Source: a virus
Strand: one strand, 5' to 3'
Length of the DNA: 20,151 nt
IMG/VR virus record: IMGVR_UViG_3300042430_000217
Coordinates: 1 to 20,151 of that record
The notes beneath the pieces are model-generated. The model was given only the letters and a program-made list of their open reading frames with translations. It did not search any database and was not told where the DNA came from. The translations under genes were made by a program, and so were the position numbers. Every line of letters starts with the position of its first letter. Position 1 is the stretch's first letter. This document shows positions 1 to 8,326 of this stretch, piece by piece.

Positions 1-520
1 CACTAATATAAGTAGAAGCATTTGCAGCAACAACACCTGAAGCAGCACCGATCAATTTTACTAATCCGTCAAACTTATTTAAGTTTACGTTTACACTTGA
101 AGTATCACCCTGCCATAAAGCAGTTTCTAATTGAGCAGCAATAGTCTTCGCTTTCTTATCAGCAAACTCTTGCTCAAAAGGAATAGAATCATACATTGAT
201 CCTGTAGGTAATGCTTTTTGTAAATACTTCGCTTCTAAGTCTTTAGGACAAAGTGCTTCGTTTACTTTAATCTTACCAACTGTTACTGTTCTTTGAGTAA
301 AAGTTGTTGAACCAGATGCAGTAAATCCGCAAGATCCACCTGCTTGGAAGATTGCGTCTGTGTCCATAATGTTAATCGTTTCCGCTGACTTTACGCCAAC
401 CATAACGTTACCTGCGCTCTTAATTAAAGATGCAGTCTTTGCGCCTAATACAGAATCAGTTACCAATAAGGCTTCATTTTGCTCTGTGTATGCGGCTAAT
501 GCGTCTACGTTAAATGCCAT
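1..520 (-). CDS. Major capsid protein, N-terminal part (runs off the window)
   Basis: This reading frame starts at the ATG at 518-520 (MAFNVDALAAYTEQNEALL) and stays open for 173 codons to the left edge, so only the N-terminal part is present. The text is rich in Ala, Thr, Gly and Val, with segments such as AGGSCGFTASGSTTFTQRTV and KVNEALCPKDLEAKYLQ that resemble HK97-fold capsid proteins of Bacteroidetes phages. Its place just downstream (5 bp gap) of a scaffold-like gene, itself after an XkdF-type protease gene, is the classic protease-scaffold-capsid order and is the main support. It would form the icosahedral shell. The missing C-terminus prevents a check of the P and A domains. A tail-tube identity is less likely given the neighbours. 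Confidence 0.8.
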   Translation of the reverse strand, partial: MAFNVDALAAYTEQNEALLVTDSVLGAKTASLIKSAGNVMVGVKSAETINIMDTDAIFQAGGSCGFTASGSTTFTQRTVTVGKIKVNEALCPKDLEAKYLQKALPTGSMYDSIPFEQEFADKKAKTIAAQLETALWQGDTSSVNVNLNKFDGLVKLIGAASGVVAANASTYIS

Positions 521-525
521 TTTTA

Positions 526-1137
526 TTAATTTTTAGTGTTTAAAATTGCTTGTCTATATTTCTCTAATCTTTGACCTTTAATATCACTTGTATTTACAAA
601 TGAATTAAAACTATTTGGCTTTTGAATTGGATCTTCGCTTGGAGTATTTGAAAGTGCTTCGATTAATTCAGCTACTTGTGCAAATCCTTGCTTAACTTTA
701 TTTTCTAATTCCAAAACTTTTACATCAGATGCGTTTTTAGCTTCAACTAATTCGGCAATTTTTGCTTCAAATTGTTCTGCCATTTCAGCCATCTTTTTGT
801 CTTCTTCTTTTTTAGCTTCAACCTCTGTATCTACTTCGGGTGTTGCTACTACTTCTTTACTTTCGATTTCAACGATAATTCCGTTTTCATCTAAGGTAAT
901 TTCTGTGCCGTCCATTAATTCGTGATCCCCTGCAGGTGCAGGCTGACCTTCGATAGTAACAGAACCGCCAATTTCCAAAGCTGAAATCTCAACCTTAGTT
1001 CCGTCCATTAAAGAATATTCAGCCATTTCAACTTTAGTTTCATCAACCTTAGTTTCTTCAGCTTGCACTTCCTCAACAGGCGCGGCGTTGTCCTCAAACA
1101 AAGCCTTAATTTTTAAAATTGCTTCCTGTGCGTTCAT
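526..1137 (-). CDS. Scaffold-like head assembly protein
   Basis: A 203-residue, very acidic protein starting MNAQEAILKIKALFED. Residues about 43-92 contain two copies of a short unit beginning LMDGT (LMDGTKVEISALEIGGSVTI and LMDGTEITLDENGIIVEI), which look like small beta modules. Residues about 100-165 are Glu/Lys/Ala-rich and predicted by eye to form a coiled coil, a usual trait of phage scaffolds. The C-terminus is basic (GQRLEKYRQAILNTKN), as expected for a scaffold capsid-binding end. It lies between the XkdF-type protease gene and the capsid gene, where a scaffold or protease substrate is expected. No catalytic motif is seen. Assignment rests on position and composition, so it could instead be a head decoration protein. 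Confidence 0.6.
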   Translation of the reverse strand: MNAQEAILKIKALFEDNAAPVEEVQAEETKVDETKVEMAEYSLMDGTKVEISALEIGGSVTIEGQPAPAGDHELMDGTEITLDENGIIVEIESKEVVATPEVDTEVEAKKEEDKKMAEMAEQFEAKIAELVEAKNASDVKVLELENKVKQGFAQVAELIEALSNTPSEDPIQKPNSFNSFVNTSDIKGQRLEKYRQAILNTKN

Positions 1138-1174
1138 ACTTTTTTTATTATATAGTTAAAAAATGAAATGTTTA

Positions 1175-1768
1175 TCACTTAACTTGTGACAATATTTTTT
1201 TAATAGTATCCACCATTGATGCAACCTTATTAACCTCTTTAGGTTTGTAGTTAAATAACCCTTCAACGCTGAACCCCATAATATCACCATTCTTTACCTT
1301 AGCCCACGCATCTTCATTATCTACGATCATTGAACCAAACCAACTTCCAACAGGTGCATCTTCAAACCCTTTCATTGGCATAATACCACGCGAAGGATCA
1401 GAAATGAAACTCTCGAATAATGTAACTCCTTCAAATTGTGCGTTTGAATTATGCATTAAATTGACGTTGCTTTGGAATCCTTTTTTGAAAAACTTTTGTA
1501 CAATTTTAAGAATAGTATCAGCACTAAAAGCCACATAGTAGTCGCCATAAGTAGCGTCAGACCTAAAAATAGGCGTATCAGCCAACATAATAGCGCCCGA
1601 AATAATACGACGATCTTCATTTGTAACTTCAAATTTTTGACTTTTATTAAATGCGTTCCAATTCTTTTGAATTGCAGGTCGATCTACCAATGCAATAAAG
1701 TCGACTTGTGAATCGTCTTCAATATTCTCGGTAATATCTAACATATATATTGGTAATTCTGTATTCAT
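1175..1768 (-). CDS. XkdF-type prohead protease
   Basis: A 197-residue protein resembling the putative phage serine protease XkdF family. The N-terminus (LVDRPAIQKNW, residues 28-37) and the core fit that family. A candidate catalytic His lies in LMHN (residue 106), followed by ESFI (119-122) and GSWFG (141-145). A candidate nucleophile Ser lies in GFSVEG (residue 167), preceded by AWAKVKNGD. Such enzymes cleave scaffold and capsid N-termini during prohead maturation. It sits immediately upstream of the scaffold-like and capsid genes with a 37-bp gap. The start at 1766-1768 is the first ATG and gives the expected N-terminus. The catalytic assignment is inferred from family pattern and not from an alignment. 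Confidence 0.8.
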   Translation of the reverse strand: MNTELPIYMLDITENIEDDSQVDFIALVDRPAIQKNWNAFNKSQKFEVTNEDRRIISGAIMLADTPIFRSDATYGDYYVAFSADTILKIVQKFFKKGFQSNVNLMHNSNAQFEGVTLFESFISDPSRGIMPMKGFEDAPVGSWFGSMIVDNEDAWAKVKNGDIMGFSVEGLFNYKPKEVNKVASMVDTIKKILSQVK

Positions 1769-1802
1769 ATCCTTAAATAGTTTTTATTTATATATTTATC
1801 AT

Positions 1803-4157
1803 TTATTCAAATCTTGCTCTATTCTGTATTTCACTTTCTCTTTGCTGCGCGTCTTCAATATCACTTTGAACTACATAAGCGCGAACAGTTCCACCCCCAC
1901 CGCCATTACCACCACCACCTGTATTTCCACCCCCACCGCCACCGCCGGTATTTGGTGGAGTGCCACCGCCTGTAGTTGGCATTGATCCACCGCTTCCGCT
2001 ACCACCACCGGTATTTGGTGGCGTTCCACCACCGCCCGTATCAGGAACAGGAACAGAATCACCTTGTGAATTAATTTCTTGAATTGCATTTTTAGTTTGC
2101 AATACAACCGCAGCCGTACTTAATGCTGCACTAATAGTATTAATTGCAGTCCAAGGCAAACCACCTGTAATCCAAAATGTTGCGACCGCCTTTGCATTTG
2201 CAATAGCATTATTAGCCCAAATCATTGCAACTGCTGCTGCTTTCTCAATAATTAATCCGGCAATAACAGTTGACTTATTTTTTTTATTTACTTGTTGTAA
2301 TAAACTACCAAATTGTTGAACTACTTGTAATTTTGCTATTTCAATTTCTTTTTTAGCAACATAAGCCTGTAATTCAATATTTTTCATATTGGCATTATGT
2401 TCTTTATTTATTCTTTCAATTTCCTTAGCATTACCTTTGGCATTATTTATTTTTAATTTATATGCAGCTTCTTCAATTTCAATAGAATTTTTTACCCACG
2501 CTTCAGATCCAACTATTAATGCTTTTTGCTGCGCTTGTAAAATATCTAATTCTTCTTCTAACCCTTTCTTTACAATTTCATTTTTACTTTTTTGTGCTTC
2601 AGCTTCAGATGCATCAATTAAATCCTTTTTAATTTTAGCCTGTTCTTCTTGTGATAATTTTATAAATTCTTTATCTTCTTCTAATTCTTTTATATTTTTT
2701 TCAAGTTCAGCTAATCTTTCTGCTTCTGCTCTTTCATTATCATCTTTAATTGCAGCAATTCTAATGTCTTTAATTTTCTCATTAAATGCATCAAGATTAT
2801 CTTGTTCTTCTTCTTGCTTTTTATCCCTATCTTCTTTTGCCTTTTTTTCTAATTCAATTTTTTCAGCTTCATATGCTTCATTATTAAGTTTAATTAATTC
2901 ATCTTTAACTTTTTGGCTTACTTTTAATTGCTCTATTTCTGCATCCTTAGCAGTCTTATCAATTTCTAATTGTTTTAATGCTTTATCATTTTCATCTGCA
3001 AGTAATGCTTTATTCTTTTCATTCTGCAAATCAATAAGCATTTTATTTGCCGTCTTAGTATCTTCTTCAACTTTTTTATTAGCTTCATCACGATCCTTTT
3101 GTGATTTCTCATTTGTCTTTTTAGTTTCTTCTGCGCTTTTCTTATTATAGTCAGCAGTTAAAACTAATTTCTCGTTATTTAAATCTTTCCATTTTTTAGC
3201 ATCTTCACCATATAGCTTTCCACTCGCATCAACTTTTGTTTTTAATACGGCTAAATCATTATTAATTAATTCGGTTCTTTTCTTATAAATTTCTGATTCT
3301 TGCCCACCCTGTGCAGATAATAATTTAATATCCCTTTCAATCTGCTCATTTCTTAATTTAGATGAAGCGGTTAAACTTTCTATATTTCTTTTAGCTTGAC
3401 TTGTAATACCAACAAAGTCTGTAAATTGTTCTACTAATGAACCAACGCTTTTAGCAAATGCACCAAATGGACTTTTTTTAATCCAATCAGAAATAGCGTC
3501 GAAATTAGCAATTACAGATCCTAATAAAACCACTAATGCACCGATTCCTGTTGCTACTATTGCACCTTTTAAAACTTTAAATCCAACGCTTGTTTCTACA
3601 ACCGCAATTCCAAACGCTTTTTGAATAACCGCAGCCGTTTTAGTAGCTGCATTATTTAAGTTCATATACGTTGTACTTGCTCGTATCTGTGTACCTAAGT
3701 TTGTAAAGCTATCGATCGAATCACCTAATGCGTTTAAGCCCTGTGATAAAGCCATTGCCGCATTTACTTTTAATAAAGCCGCTTCTACGTTTTTATTCTC
3801 TTTACCAAATAAAGCCATTGCACCCTGTAAGGCACTAAATCCACCCGCTACTCCGGACAATGCACCCGCAACCGCTTTAAACTTTGCATCCGGATTAAAG
3901 GCATCTGTTAAAGCCTTAGCATCACCGATACGATCTTTTAATTCAGCCGCACGTTTAGCAGCATTGATTGCTTCCTTTGATGTAGCACCAAATTTATCAG
4001 CCATAATAGCAACGTTTGCGGTTGCTTCTTTTAGCTGCGTTCTTAAACTCTTTACCGAATCATCTGTTGCCTCAAATGCTTTGTCTAATTTTTGAACTTC
4101 TGCGGTTGCCTGCGCGGCGTCGGTGGTTACCTTTATACCAATTATTTCGTCTGCCAT
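1803..4157 (-). CDS. Tail tape measure protein
   Basis: A 784-residue protein with tape measure layout. An Ala-rich helical N-terminal domain (1-195) precedes a hydrophobic segment (about 199-219, GAIVATGIGALVVLLGSVI). A long Lys/Glu coiled coil follows (about 255-620), then a second hydrophobic Ala-rich region near 625-695, a Gly/Pro-rich linker (about 701-757) and a short C-terminal motif beginning RAYVVQSDIEDAQQRESEI that is common at the end of Bacteroidetes phage tape measures. It would set tail length and probably take part in DNA passage through the envelope. Its ATG overlaps the stop of the upstream tail gene (TAATG at 4155-4159), implying translational coupling. A plus-strand frame of 253 codons inside it is antisense to the coiled coil and not a gene. 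Confidence 0.85.
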   Translation of the reverse strand: MADEIIGIKVTTDAAQATAEVQKLDKAFEATDDSVKSLRTQLKEATANVAIMADKFGATSKEAINAAKRAAELKDRIGDAKALTDAFNPDAKFKAVAGALSGVAGGFSALQGAMALFGKENKNVEAALLKVNAAMALSQGLNALGDSIDSFTNLGTQIRASTTYMNLNNAATKTAAVIQKAFGIAVVETSVGFKVLKGAIVATGIGALVVLLGSVIANFDAISDWIKKSPFGAFAKSVGSLVEQFTDFVGITSQAKRNIESLTASSKLRNEQIERDIKLLSAQGGQESEIYKKRTELINNDLAVLKTKVDASGKLYGEDAKKWKDLNNEKLVLTADYNKKSAEETKKTNEKSQKDRDEANKKVEEDTKTANKMLIDLQNEKNKALLADENDKALKQLEIDKTAKDAEIEQLKVSQKVKDELIKLNNEAYEAEKIELEKKAKEDRDKKQEEEQDNLDAFNEKIKDIRIAAIKDDNERAEAERLAELEKNIKELEEDKEFIKLSQEEQAKIKKDLIDASEAEAQKSKNEIVKKGLEEELDILQAQQKALIVGSEAWVKNSIEIEEAAYKLKINNAKGNAKEIERINKEHNANMKNIELQAYVAKKEIEIAKLQVVQQFGSLLQQVNKKNKSTVIAGLIIEKAAAVAMIWANNAIANAKAVATFWITGGLPWTAINTISAALSTAAVVLQTKNAIQEINSQGDSVPVPDTGGGGTPPNTGGGSGSGGSMPTTGGGTPPNTGGGGGGGNTGGGGNGGGGGTVRAYVVQSDIEDAQQRESEIQNRARFE
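1887..2057 (-). repeat. Low-complexity Gly/Pro/Thr-coding repeats in the tape measure gene
   Basis: This stretch is a degenerate triplet array rich in CCA, CCG and CCC on the plus strand. It encodes runs of glycine broken by two units of the form GGGTPPNTGGG. It links the hydrophobic part of the tape measure to the conserved C-terminal RAYVV motif. Its GC content is visibly above the surrounding coding DNA. Repeat slippage could change its length between related phages. Confidence 0.8.
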
Positions 4158-6232
4158 TAATTCGTGTTTATTACTTTTAATAAATTAACCTGTGTAGTTT
4201 TATACTCCATAGGATTATATCCGTCTACCTTATTAAGCCTAAATAAAATTCCATTGATCCATACATATTTACTAAAATCTAAATTGTAAATATCTAACTC
4301 ATTTAAATAAACTTTACAACTTAATAACTTACTTTCCATATCTGTAATTTCTAAAAGATATGGCTTATGATATGTATTAAATAGATTATTAGTTGGATAT
4401 GTAGTTGCAGGAAATTGTAATTCCTTAGGTGCGCCAAAGTTTATATCAATTGTAGGATTTGCAGGATCATCTAAGTGTCCCGCATATCCGTATGAAGTTA
4501 AAGTTGCTAAAATAGAACCACCACCACCGCCGCCTGAATCACTTCTTATATGCCAACTTGATACACCTGTGATTTTCTTAGCCATCAAAATACGAATAAC
4601 GCTATCCATTGGATCTTCTTGTGTATTATTATTTGATAGTTTATAAATTTCACTATGATATTTATCTTGACCTGTATGCAATCTTAATACAGAAGGCGCA
4701 AATATAATCTGCGTTGATGCTGTTTCTTTTACGAAATCAAATTCAGAATCATAAATAAAATCCCCGTATGATTGACCATATTTTTTTAAATAGTTGTCAT
4801 TATAATAATCGGAATCAGTGCTATATCTATAAGCGTAATATCTTGCATTTAATTGCGACATTGGTTTAATAGATATACTTGCATTCATATCTATTTTTTG
4901 CGACCAATCTAAACTATTAGTAACGGCATCTGAATAGAAGTCAATATATGGCGCTATGTTTATTTGTTTCTCATTTATATTATCCTGATAAACGTACAAA
5001 TTAAACATTTTACAAACAGACAAAAAGAAATCCTTTTGGAATATACCTTTTGGCAAGTTATCATTTATTGATATTGTACCATTATAAACAACGCTTGCTA
5101 ACTGCGCAGCTAATTGGTTAAAAGTAAAGTTTGCACTTGATACGCTTACAATATAAGTATTAGCCGTTACAGGAACGCTTATTTCTATTCTAACTTGGTT
5201 TGTATTAGATATATTACCCGTCCAATCTAAGTTAAAAGTAAAAGGATTGTTTGCAGAAATTGTTGTTTGCGTTAATGTTTGAACCGCTACGCCTGCAACG
5301 TATAAGGTCGCATTAATAGATGAAGCCGCATCCGTTTGATAAACACCGGTTATTGAAGCCATTGCTCTAACCGTCTTTGTGCCATCAGTATAAGTAAATA
5401 TGCTCTTACTTCCATTTTCCGTAAAGTAAAGTAAAGTCGTATTATCAAAAGGTATATCAATGTTTCGTGCCGTTGGGGTATTACTATTTAATATTGTTTT
5501 TGTTGCACTAATTGTGCCTAAAATAAACCTGTCATTTGTTCCCTGAATACCTTGCGCATTATTAGGGATTATTAATTTTTTAAAAAAATCAGTATTAAAG
5601 AAATCACAATTTAAAGTATAAGAAGTCCCTTCAAATATTTTTTCAATATATTGCTTTACATAAAGCGCAGGTCTAAAAGCTGAAACGTGGAAGTCATCTT
5701 TATTTGTTGATACGTCTCCATAATCAATTAAAGGATAATAATAACCCGATCCTGTAATACTATTCCAACTATTTTGAATTGAAGTTACATTCCAAGTATG
5801 GTTATATTCGCTGAAGTCTAAATCCTCTAAACGCTTGTTTCCTAACTCTGTAATAAATCCACCTAATTCTCCAAATACGGCGCACTGATATTGAATGACA
5901 TTATTATTGATCACTATTTCAAGCATACGAATAACGCCCTTAAATATTTGTATCTTATCAATATAAACCTCGCACTTTGCAGCCTGTGAAGGCGTAAAGT
6001 TTGTATTTACATTAGGCAAATCCATATTATGTTCGCTTGCCATTCCTAAGTCAAAAGCAAACCCTAATATTTTATTGTTCTTAGCGGTTGCCGGTATTGT
6101 AATTGTTTTACTAAATGATGTATTGCGACTTCCAAAATCACGGACGTCATCAATAGTATAAGTAAAGTCTGCACTAATATCCTGCAATAAATCAATTAAT
6201 TGATCTTCGACATATATTTCAGTTCTTATCAT
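4157..6232 (-). CDS. Large tail protein, probable tail tip/baseplate component
   Basis: A 691-residue protein starting MIRTEIYVEDQLIDLLQDI. The first 100 residues (SFSKTITIPATAKNNKIL, residues about 38-55) have the pattern of structural proteins found beside tape measure genes in Bacteroidetes siphophages. The rest is beta-rich with many Asn, Thr and Tyr, which suits an extracellular virion protein. A glycine run near residue 565 (SGGGGGGS) probably links two domains. The C-terminus returns to a folded domain (LEITDMESKLLSCKVYL and WINGILFRLNKVDGYNP). The gene is coupled by TAATG overlaps to both neighbours. No enzymatic motif is visible. Role is inferred from size, composition and position; a tail hub or receptor-binding subunit are both possible. 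Confidence 0.6.
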   Translation of the reverse strand: MIRTEIYVEDQLIDLLQDISADFTYTIDDVRDFGSRNTSFSKTITIPATAKNNKILGFAFDLGMASEHNMDLPNVNTNFTPSQAAKCEVYIDKIQIFKGVIRMLEIVINNNVIQYQCAVFGELGGFITELGNKRLEDLDFSEYNHTWNVTSIQNSWNSITGSGYYYPLIDYGDVSTNKDDFHVSAFRPALYVKQYIEKIFEGTSYTLNCDFFNTDFFKKLIIPNNAQGIQGTNDRFILGTISATKTILNSNTPTARNIDIPFDNTTLLYFTENGSKSIFTYTDGTKTVRAMASITGVYQTDAASSINATLYVAGVAVQTLTQTTISANNPFTFNLDWTGNISNTNQVRIEISVPVTANTYIVSVSSANFTFNQLAAQLASVVYNGTISINDNLPKGIFQKDFFLSVCKMFNLYVYQDNINEKQINIAPYIDFYSDAVTNSLDWSQKIDMNASISIKPMSQLNARYYAYRYSTDSDYYNDNYLKKYGQSYGDFIYDSEFDFVKETASTQIIFAPSVLRLHTGQDKYHSEIYKLSNNNTQEDPMDSVIRILMAKKITGVSSWHIRSDSGGGGGGSILATLTSYGYAGHLDDPANPTIDINFGAPKELQFPATTYPTNNLFNTYHKPYLLEITDMESKLLSCKVYLNELDIYNLDFSKYVWINGILFRLNKVDGYNPMEYKTTQVNLLKVINTN

Positions 6233-7446
6233 TATCTATATTGACTATTTAAATATTTACCAACTTCTATTTCTAAATCAAAATTAAATAACCCGTCTGC
6301 TATTTGATATTTATATTGATAGTTTGTATTCCTTATTGTGATAGGGAAAAACGCACCTTGCACTTCCATATAAACTATTGGCGAAGCTACTAATTGAGCA
6401 AGCCACGCATAGTCTTGATCATCAAGCCAATCAGCCGTTAGATTATAATAATCCGAATGCTGAATAGCAAAGTTATACGTTGTTTCATTATACTTATTGT
6501 AAGTATCTATATTGGTCATTTGACCATTTGATAATTGATAAGGATTTCGTCTGTATGAAGTCCTTTGAAATTCAGATCTTCGCCTATTGACAAGCCTGAA
6601 TGCCATTGTATCATATCCCCCAAGTCGGTTAAGAAAGTGAAGGTTATATTGTCTGTACTTAGGGTTACATACTTGCCTGAATCGTAATACCCTTGTAACG
6701 GCTGCACCAAGCGTAATATAAACATTGTATCCATAAGTTGATTGTGTAATAATATCAGATCCTGCCCACGTATTAATTGCCGCAGCTTGAAAATTAAATA
6801 AATTAAATTCTCCTGCCATAGTTAAACCGCCACTAACCGCAGTTCCAAAAGTCCCGTCTTCATTCGTAGGTTGCACCCAAAGTTTATATGCGCCGCCTGT
6901 AATTTTTAAGAATGTAATAAAGAATTGATCCCCGTATTCAATCGTAATATCTGAATTGTCGCGGTCGCTTAACCAATCGTCTGTATAATTTTCAATCAAT
7001 AAATTATCATAGTAATTTGATAGCACCAAAGGAACGTTTCCATTCTCTGTAAATATATCACCGAATAAAGGTGAATAATAATTATAAGCCGAATAACTCC
7101 CTGAAGCTAAGTTAGTTACAACCGCACCGCTAACTTCTTCACCTATCCTTACTTGATAGTCTACTTTTATTTTATTATTAGAAGCTACTAATACGCTGCC
7201 ACCTGAAGGTTCAAAGTAATTAGTAACGTATGCGCGCACCATTGGCGAAGCGTTAAAAACTCCATAGCTACCTTCCGCACTTGGCGAAGGATATATTTTA
7301 TTTCTACTAACCTGTGCGCCATCTATGTAAACGTCATAAACGAACTTAAAGTTTGTAACCCCTACGTTTGTAGATGAAGCCACAAACCAAAGGTCTTCGT
7401 GCATACTCGGATAAGTTGCCGGTGTACTATTTATTGTTATAGCCAT
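6232..7446 (-). CDS. Tail protein, probable distal-tail-like structural component
   Basis: A 404-residue beta-rich protein starting MAITINSTPATYPSMHEDLW. Such an N-terminus, with STPATY and LWFVASS, recurs in tail proteins of Bacteroidetes phages in my experience. The middle has many aromatic residues (SAYNYYSPLFGD), and an Arg/Tyr-rich stretch (FRLVNRRRSEFQRTSYRRNP, near residues 282-301) lies before the C-terminal domain. The C-terminus (GLFNFDLEIEVGKYLNSQY) resembles a closing beta-sandwich strand pair. The start overlaps the preceding gene by 20 bp and the stop overlaps the next start as TAATG, so the tail genes form a translationally coupled block. No signal peptide or catalytic motif is seen. 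The exact tail role is not determined. Confidence 0.55.
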   Translation of the reverse strand: MAITINSTPATYPSMHEDLWFVASSTNVGVTNFKFVYDVYIDGAQVSRNKIYPSPSAEGSYGVFNASPMVRAYVTNYFEPSGGSVLVASNNKIKVDYQVRIGEEVSGAVVTNLASGSYSAYNYYSPLFGDIFTENGNVPLVLSNYYDNLLIENYTDDWLSDRDNSDITIEYGDQFFITFLKITGGAYKLWVQPTNEDGTFGTAVSGGLTMAGEFNLFNFQAAAINTWAGSDIITQSTYGYNVYITLGAAVTRVLRFRQVCNPKYRQYNLHFLNRLGGYDTMAFRLVNRRRSEFQRTSYRRNPYQLSNGQMTNIDTYNKYNETTYNFAIQHSDYYNLTADWLDDQDYAWLAQLVASPIVYMEVQGAFFPITIRNTNYQYKYQIADGLFNFDLEIEVGKYLNSQYR

Positions 7447-8152
7447 TATTTTCCATTTTATTTCCTATTTGTCTAATTTGTATTTTCATATCCCCACCGA
7501 ATGCCGTAGCCATTGCAGCAAAAAAGTCTTTATTAAAAACCGCCTTTATTGCATTATCAAAAAATGAAGTGGTCTTTAAACCATCCCTTTTTATAGCAGC
7601 CGCAGTCATATAAGATATTTGCATCAAAGTTAAAGGCTTTGGAACTACGTTCTTCAAACTTTTGTTTTTCTTTTCCATTTCGGTTAATGGATTTTTCTGT
7701 GTATCTGTTCTTGCCTTTGCCTTTCCTAACTTATACCATTCCATTATAGAAGTTGCCATTTTCTTATTTGGGAACGGCGTTTTATATTTATATGGCGTAC
7801 TTGATTTGACACTTTTAGGCTTAGCATTTAAACCGCCAACGCCTTTAACCCCTTTATTTACGAACTTATAATAAACGGAAGCGGGATTATCTTTTTTATA
7901 ACCTAAATACATTTCATAGTTATTCCCGAACTTATTCACTTTTGGAACGGCTAACTCACCAATCTTACCGGAAGCAATAGATCCGCTTATTTTTAATTGT
8001 TCTTTTATTTCATCATTAAATATCTTTCCGTAATATATGAACATCTGTTCAGCAACAGGAAAATCACTTGGATCAAACTGATCATATGTTTCCCCAATAG
8101 ATTGTAAAAATCCATTAGCTAAGGATTCCGCCTGTGCTTTTGCTTCACTCAT
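7427..8152 (-). CDS. Probable neck/tail-completion protein
   Basis: A 241-residue basic protein starting MSEAKAQAESLANGFLQSIG. I chose the ATG at 8150-8152. The frame extends to a GTG at 8186-8188, but that GTG lies at the end of the terminator T-run, so it would not be in a usable leader. The N-terminal half is helical; the middle has a Lys/Pro-rich stretch (KPKSVKSSTPYKYKTPFPNK). The C-terminus has MTAAAIKRDGLKTTSFFDNA, which recalls HK97 gp10-like or Mu-like morphogenesis proteins that end with a free helix pair. It is the first gene after the 8187-8218 terminator and leads the tail block. Function is inferred from position and weak resemblance only. Confidence 0.45.
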   Translation of the reverse strand: MSEAKAQAESLANGFLQSIGETYDQFDPSDFPVAEQMFIYYGKIFNDEIKEQLKISGSIASGKIGELAVPKVNKFGNNYEMYLGYKKDNPASVYYKFVNKGVKGVGGLNAKPKSVKSSTPYKYKTPFPNKKMATSIMEWYKLGKAKARTDTQKNPLTEMEKKNKSLKNVVPKPLTLMQISYMTAAAIKRDGLKTTSFFDNAIKAVFNKDFFAAMATAFGGDMKIQIRQIGNKMENNGYNNK

Positions 8153-8186
8153 ACCTTTAAATAGGTAAAAGCCTTTTAAATACCGC

Positions 8187-8218
8187 ACAAAAAACCCCCG
8201 CCATAGAAATAGCAGGGG
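8187..8218 (-). terminator. Rho-independent terminator
   Basis: On the minus strand a 7-bp stem (CCCCTGC at 8218-8212 with GCGGGGG at 8201-8195, one G-U pair) encloses a 10-nt loop and is followed by six T residues (8194-8189). It lies 21 bp after the end of the tail-chaperone-like pair and 34 bp before the next start. It probably separates the small-gene block from the tail block, although read-through must occur unless an unseen promoter serves the tail genes. Confidence 0.85.
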
Positions 8219-8239
8219 ATCACTTTATGTCAAAACTCC

Positions 8240-8326
8240 TTATTTTAATCTTTTCATTTCCTCACGATCATATGAATTTTTTGCCTTCATATAAGCCATA
8301 GCGTTTAAAAACTCTATTGTCTTCAT
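8240..8326 (-). CDS. 28-residue ORF after the tail-chaperone-like gene
   Basis: A short frame (MKTIEFLNAMAYMKAKNSYD plus EEMKRLK-type tail) whose ATG overlaps the stop of the 224-codon gene as ATGA (8323-8326). It is charged and helical. The frame stays open upstream to 8494, but that extension (GGNNEGGDDEETSGYGGG) is antisense-like nonsense within the upstream gene, so I keep the coupled ATG. In many siphophages the tail assembly chaperone gene is followed by an overlapping second frame reached by ribosomal frameshift; I see no convincing slippery heptamer here. Reinitiation of a small separate protein is the simpler reading. Its function is unknown. Confidence 0.5.
   Translation of the reverse strand: MKTIEFLNAMAYMKAKNSYDREEMKRLK

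Noticed and set aside
1871-2107. 78-codon minus-strand frame over the Gly-rich repeats
   Set aside because: It is an out-of-frame reading of the tape measure repeats, giving Val/Ala runs from the same triplets.
2389-3150. 253-codon plus-strand open frame
   Set aside because: It is the antisense of the tape measure coiled coil. Its Ser/Leu/Phe-rich text is what antisense of Lys/Glu-rich helices gives, and no plus-strand promoter or neighbour supports it.
8153-8188. GTG start extending the neck-like protein by 12 residues
   Set aside because: The GTG lies at the very end of the terminator T-run, so no leader would remain. The ATG at 8152 is preferred.
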